The notes below the pieces were generated by a model, which was not told the origin of the DNA, did not search any database, and saw nothing but the letters and a program-made list of their open reading frames with translations. A stretch of 9,215 bases of DNA from Actinomycetota bacterium (GTDB lineage: Bacteria > Actinomycetota > Acidimicrobiia > Acidimicrobiales > CADCSY01), in the NCBI GenBank assembly GCA_016178435.1, contig JACOTK010000052.1:1-9215 (forward strand), read 5' to 3'. Numbering within the stretch: position 1 is the first letter of the stretch; each line of letters begins with the position of its first letter. The translations under genes and the position numbers were made by a program. This document shows, piece by piece, positions 6,507 through 9,215 of this stretch.

Positions 6507-7292
6507 TTACTGCGAGGACCGAGGAACGCGATCGGCAGGAACGCGATCGGCAGGAACGCGATCGGCAGGAAAGGGATCGGCAGGAAAGGGATCGGCAGGA
6601 AAGGGATCGGCAGGAAAGGGATCGGCAGGAACGAGGAAGGAGCGCAGGGCCGGTACGTCGAGGGCGCAGGCAGTGAGGAGTTCGGCGCGTCGGCCGTGAG
6701 AATCCTCGAGCGGGAACACCGACGCTCGGAGAAGGGCGTCAAGGGGGGCATCCAACAGGGGAGTGCCGGCGCCGACAAGCCGGTTCGTGCGCAACAGCAT
6801 GCCCACGGCCCTGGCGCCGGCCAGACCTGCGGGGCCGTCCCACGCAGGAGCGTCCGGGCCCATTCGCAGTTCGTGACGGAGCAGGGGACGGCCGTCGATG
6901 TCGGCGACCAGGCGAGTCCAACATGATCCCGGCGATTCACCGTGCCGACCGGCCACAAGCTCTTCGCGCCATTCGACCGATGCGTCCAGGGCGAGCTCGA
7001 GGCGCGCTGTCGTTCGGTGCCGGCAGGCAGCGGCGGCGATGAGCGGCTCGGGCCGGTAGCGCAGTGTCGCCCCTTTGCCCACTCGGGCGTGGACATCCAG
7101 TCGGGAGGGCTCAGCGTCGGGGCCGGGAAGGGCGACCGAGGCGGCAATCGACCGCAGTGTCAGGCTCGCGCCGTCGCCGACATCGATGGTGAGGCGCAGG
7201 CGATCCCCGCCGAGAGGCCCCGCTGCGCTCCCCACGAGGTAGACCTCCTCGCCGGCGGGGCGCAGGCTCAGCGGCGGTTCGGAGCGCAGCAC
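6507..7292 (-). CDS. ureD: Urease accessory protein UreD (UreH) with a repeat-bearing C-terminus
   Basis: From GTG at 7292 the product is 261 residues. UreD binds urease apoprotein and, with UreF and UreG, helps insert nickel in the cytoplasm. Family features are LRSEPPLSLRP at the start, GSAAGPLGGDRLRL (21-34), a stretch around RYRPEPLI (78-85) and GRPLLRHELRMGPD near the middle. Residues 222-256 are seven copies of a five-residue unit, PADPF four times then PADRV three times, not part of the normal fold. The N-terminus looks short: the same frame upstream reads AHARVEARLEGGRTRLT, a likely UreD first strand, but contains no ATG, GTG or TTG nearby. The only start-like codon at a sensible place is ATA (7347-7349), overlapping the ureG stop as ATAG. 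If GTG is the start, about 18 family residues are lost and the gap to ureG is 53 bases. Confidence 0.88.
   Translation of the reverse strand: MLRSEPPLSLRPAGEEVYLVGSAAGPLGGDRLRLTIDVGDGASLTLRSIAASVALPGPDAEPSRLDVHARVGKGATLRYRPEPLIAAAACRHRTTARLELALDASVEWREELVAGRHGESPGSCWTRLVADIDGRPLLRHELRMGPDAPAWDGPAGLAGARAVGMLLRTNRLVGAGTPLLDAPLDALLRASVFPLEDSHGRRAELLTACALDVPALRSFLVPADPFPADPFPADPFPADPFPADRVPADRVPADRVPRSSQ
6523..6634 (-). repeat. 15-bp tandem repeat, seven copies plus a partial, inside the 3' end of ureD
   Basis: On the + strand, GGAACGCGATCGGCA occurs three times (6523-6567), followed directly by GGAAAGGGATCGGCA four times (6568-6627) and a partial GGAACGA (6628-6634). Copies within each block are identical; the two blocks differ at two positions. 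The unit length is a multiple of three and has no stop in any of the six frames, so copy-number changes keep ureD in frame. There are no spacers, which excludes a CRISPR array. Confidence 0.97.
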
Positions 7293-7345
7293 GGTGAGCC
7301 GTGTGCGCCCGCCCTCGAGCCGGGCCTCAACCCGGGCGTGGGCGT

Positions 7346-8125
7346 CTATGGGACGAGCCCTTGGAGCCCCTCGACGGACCAGGCCGCCGAGCGCTCACGA
7401 ACCCACTCGGCGACCCTGGCAGCGCCGGGCTCACGGGCCAGGCAGGTGAAGACGATGGGCAGCGACCCTCGTCGAGCTCGTGCGTCGCGGTCCATCACCT
7501 CGAGATCCGCGCCCACGAGCGGCGCGAGGTCGGTCTTGTTGATGACCAGGAGGTCGGCGGTTGTGACACCGGGGCCACCCTTGCGGGGTACCTTGTCGCC
7601 GCCCGCGACATCGAGCACGAAGATCTGGTGATCGACGAGCGCGCGGCTGAACGTGGCGGTCAGGTTGTCGCCGCCACTTTCCACCAGGGTGACGTCAACC
7701 GGTGCGTTGCGGGCTTCGAGACGTTCGACTGCGTCGAGGTTGGCCGAGATGTCATCCCGTATGGCGGTGTGGGGACAACAGCCGGTTTCGACGGCCATGA
7801 TGCGCTCATCGGGAAGCACGCCGCGGCGTCGAAGGAAGTCGGCATCCTCGGTGGTGAAGATGTCGTTGGTGACCACGGCCAGACTCAGCTCCCGGCCCAG
7901 CGTCGCGCACAATGCGGCGATGAGGGCGGTCTTGCCGCTTCCCACCGGCCCGCCGATGCCGATGCGCAAGGGACGTCTTCCGCCGCGACCGGTGACTCCC
8001 CCGGTCGCGGCAGCCGACAACCGATCCGTCGAAACCGACGGTTCCCGATGATCGTGATCGTGATCGTGACCGTGGTGATGGGTGTGCAGCTCAGGAGGCA
8101 AAGAGTCGCACCTCCCACTGCTCAT
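7346..8125 (-). CDS. ureG: Urease accessory GTPase UreG with histidine-rich N-terminus
   Basis: From ATG at 8125 the product is 259 residues. UreG is a SIMIBI-class GTPase that carries nickel and delivers it to urease in a GTP-dependent complex with UreF and UreD. It shows the P-loop GGPVGSGKT (58-66), VTNDIFTTEDA, the nickel-binding Cys-Pro-His motif (117-119, in ETGCCPHTAIRDD), ESGGDN (149-154), DVAGGDKVPRKGGPG and the guanine-specific NKTD (196-199). Residues 14-26, HTHHHGHDHDHDH, contain eight His and likely store or buffer nickel. ATG 8125 has GGAG four bases upstream and overlaps ureF by 35 bases. TTG at 8101 has GGGAGG nine bases upstream, would overlap ureF by 11 bases and gives 252 residues; both starts keep the His stretch. 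The frame is open upstream to 8311, but that part is a shadow of ureF. Confidence 0.95.
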   Translation of the reverse strand: MSSGRCDSLPPELHTHHHGHDHDHDHREPSVSTDRLSAAATGGVTGRGGRRPLRIGIGGPVGSGKTALIAALCATLGRELSLAVVTNDIFTTEDADFLRRRGVLPDERIMAVETGCCPHTAIRDDISANLDAVERLEARNAPVDVTLVESGGDNLTATFSRALVDHQIFVLDVAGGDKVPRKGGPGVTTADLLVINKTDLAPLVGADLEVMDRDARARRGSLPIVFTCLAREPGAARVAEWVRERSAAWSVEGLQGLVP

Positions 8126-8780
8126 GGCGCTCCGACTCGATCTCCACCAAGGTCGCAGCCGGGCAGGGCAGCTCGTCGAGTGGTCCGCCTCCGGCCTCGA
8201 CCGCGGTGGCGGCAACCTCTTCGGCATCGGTAGCCAGGGTCGCGATGAGCCCGCTGACGGCGGCCGGGTCCAGGCCCAGGAGGCGAACGGCGGCTGTGGC
8301 CGGTCCCGCAACCGTTCCGTAGGTCGAGGTCACGGCAATCGCAAAGGCGTCGAGACCGGCAACATGGCCGACGCATCCGTGGGCGATGCTCAGGTGGGGC
8401 CCGTCCTTCATTGCCGGATCCAGCGAATCCAGGAGTTGGGAAGGCCAGGTGGCGCGAGCGGTGCGAACCAATTGGCGCCCGAGGCGGCGGGAGGTTTCCC
8501 GCAGGCGTGGTGAGGCAATGCGGGCGTGGGCCTCTGCGCCGAGGTCGTCCCAGGCAACGGCGGTGGGCGGGTCCTGCTCCAGGCGAACGGCCGTCGCAGC
8601 GCTCAGGGCGGCTTCGGTCAGACCGACCGTGCAGAGGCGTCCGAGGAGAAATTCGTGCAACGAAGCCAGGTCCCGAACACGCCCAGCGCCGACAGCGGCC
8701 TCGAGCCCACCGGAATGCGCATAGCCTCCGGCGGGAAATCGGCCATCGGCGAGCACGAGCGAGCTGTAGGAAAGGGACAT
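8091..8780 (-). CDS. ureF: Urease accessory protein UreF
   Basis: The 229-residue all-helical product has the usual UreF length and motifs. These are the opening LVLADGRFPAGGYAHSGGLE (about 8-27), the central LRETSRRLGRQLVRTA, a conserved His/Gly region (LSIAHGCVGHVAGLD), TYGTVAGPATAAVRLLGLDP and a final Asp/Glu-rich helix. UreF bridges UreD and UreG on the urease apoprotein, controls UreG GTP hydrolysis and forms part of the path by which nickel reaches the active site. The ATG overlaps the ureC stop by one base (TGATG), and no Shine-Dalgarno sequence precedes it, which suggests coupled translation. Its 3' end overlaps the start of ureG. Nothing in it looks broken. Confidence 0.94.
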   Translation of the reverse strand: MSLSYSSLVLADGRFPAGGYAHSGGLEAAVGAGRVRDLASLHEFLLGRLCTVGLTEAALSAATAVRLEQDPPTAVAWDDLGAEAHARIASPRLRETSRRLGRQLVRTARATWPSQLLDSLDPAMKDGPHLSIAHGCVGHVAGLDAFAIAVTSTYGTVAGPATAAVRLLGLDPAAVSGLIATLATDAEEVAATAVEAGGGPLDELPCPAATLVEIESERHEQWEVRLFAS

Positions 8781-9215
8781 CAGAAGAGGAAGTAGCGCTG
8801 CGCCATGGGCAGCTCGTCGGCGGGCTCGGGTGTGACGGCCTCGCCGTCGATGGTGACCTCGAACGTCGAGGGGTCGACCACGATGTCGGGACAGGCATCG
8901 TTGTTGACCATGTCCGCCTTCGTGCGCCTGCGGACGTTGCGCACGGGTGTCAACGTACGTCGAACGTCGAGTTGATCGGCAAGTCCGGCATCGATGGCCA
9001 CAGGGGCGACAAAGGCCAGGCTGGTCCTGGCGGCGACCAGAGGGCTTGCTCCGAACATGGGTCGAGGCAGGACCGGTTGGGGTGTGGGTATCGACGCGTT
9101 CGCGTCACCCATGGCTGCCCAGGCGATCATGCCGCCCTTGATCACCACGTGGGGGCGGACGCCGAAGAACGCAGGCTCCCAGAGCACCAGGTCGGCGAGC
9201 TTGTCGGGCTCCACC
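8780..9215 (-). CDS. ureC: Urease alpha subunit UreC, C-terminal part (5' end outside window)
   Basis: About 144 C-terminal residues of the catalytic subunit of urease, which hydrolyses urea to ammonia and carbamate at a two-nickel centre, are present. The match is close throughout: KLADLVLWEPAFFGV, VIKGGMIAWAAMGDANAS, IPTPQPVLPRPMFGA, the basic stretch VRRRTKADMVNNDACPDI, VVDPSTFEVTIDGE and the typical end ELPMAQRYFLF. The nickel ligands and the carbamylated lysine lie in the part beyond the window edge, so activity cannot be judged here. The first visible codon (9212-9214, GTG) is internal. The stop overlaps the ureF ATG by one base. The genes for UreA and UreB, expected upstream of ureC, would lie past the right end of the window. 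Confidence 0.97.
   Translation of the reverse strand, partial: VEPDKLADLVLWEPAFFGVRPHVVIKGGMIAWAAMGDANASIPTPQPVLPRPMFGASPLVAARTSLAFVAPVAIDAGLADQLDVRRTLTPVRNVRRRTKADMVNNDACPDIVVDPSTFEVTIDGEAVTPEPADELPMAQRYFLF

Noticed and set aside
6523..6634. Possible CRISPR array
   Set aside because: The repeats are 15 bp and directly adjacent with no spacers, and no cas genes are present.
6365..7147. Repeat-containing frames on both strands (RQERD, IGRNA/IGRKG and FLPIP/FLPIA repeats)
   Set aside because: The 15-bp unit has no stop in any of six frames, so all frames stay open there. Only the ureD frame continues into a known protein.
7301..8233. 310-codon + strand frame opposite ureG
   Set aside because: UreG motifs on the - strand are complete; the + frame is a shadow without family features.

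Overview
This is a high-GC window, almost fully packed with genes and often using GTG or TTG starts. Its content points to an actinobacterium: a mycobacterial-type alpha-methylacyl-CoA racemase and a TIGR03085-type protein, a family largely confined to actinomycetes. The Acidimicrobiia are one plausible home, but the sequence alone does not settle the lineage. No rRNA, tRNA, insertion sequence, phage gene or CRISPR array is visible.

Left part, + strand (1-1309): the 3' end of an acyl-CoA ligase of the ANL superfamily overlaps by one base with a complete alpha-methylacyl-CoA racemase gene of the CaiB/BaiF fold. Together they suggest activation and C2 epimerisation of branched-chain or sterol side-chain acids. 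A nested inverted repeat (1364-1402) separates this unit from a convergent gene for a small helical protein (1422-1727, - strand).

Middle part: a divergent intergenic region (1728-2049) holds a strong Shine-Dalgarno sequence and a possible 27-codon leader ORF. The leader's stop overlaps the TTG start of a transglutaminase-like gene (2050-2913, +). That gene converges on a TIGR03085 gene (2947-3582, -). Upstream of the latter is a large GGDEF-EAL membrane sensor gene (3634-6387, -). A 31-bp perfect inverted repeat between the two can hide the Shine-Dalgarno sequence of the TIGR03085 gene, or end the GGDEF-EAL transcript, or both.

Right part, - strand (6507-9215): the distal urease operon in the order ureC (C-terminal part only), ureF, ureG, ureD, with overlapping genes. 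UreC is the catalytic subunit; UreD, UreF and UreG insert the two nickel ions, UreG doing so with GTP. UreG has a histidine-rich N-terminus. The end of ureD carries seven copies of a 15-bp tandem repeat that adds a five-residue proline/aspartate repeat to UreD, which is the most unusual feature here.

No complete unknown multi-gene system was found. The main points of interest are the ureD repeat, the ureD start, the hairpin over a ribosome binding site, the coupled leader ORF, and the duplicated helical sensor region of the c-di-GMP enzyme beside the urease operon.
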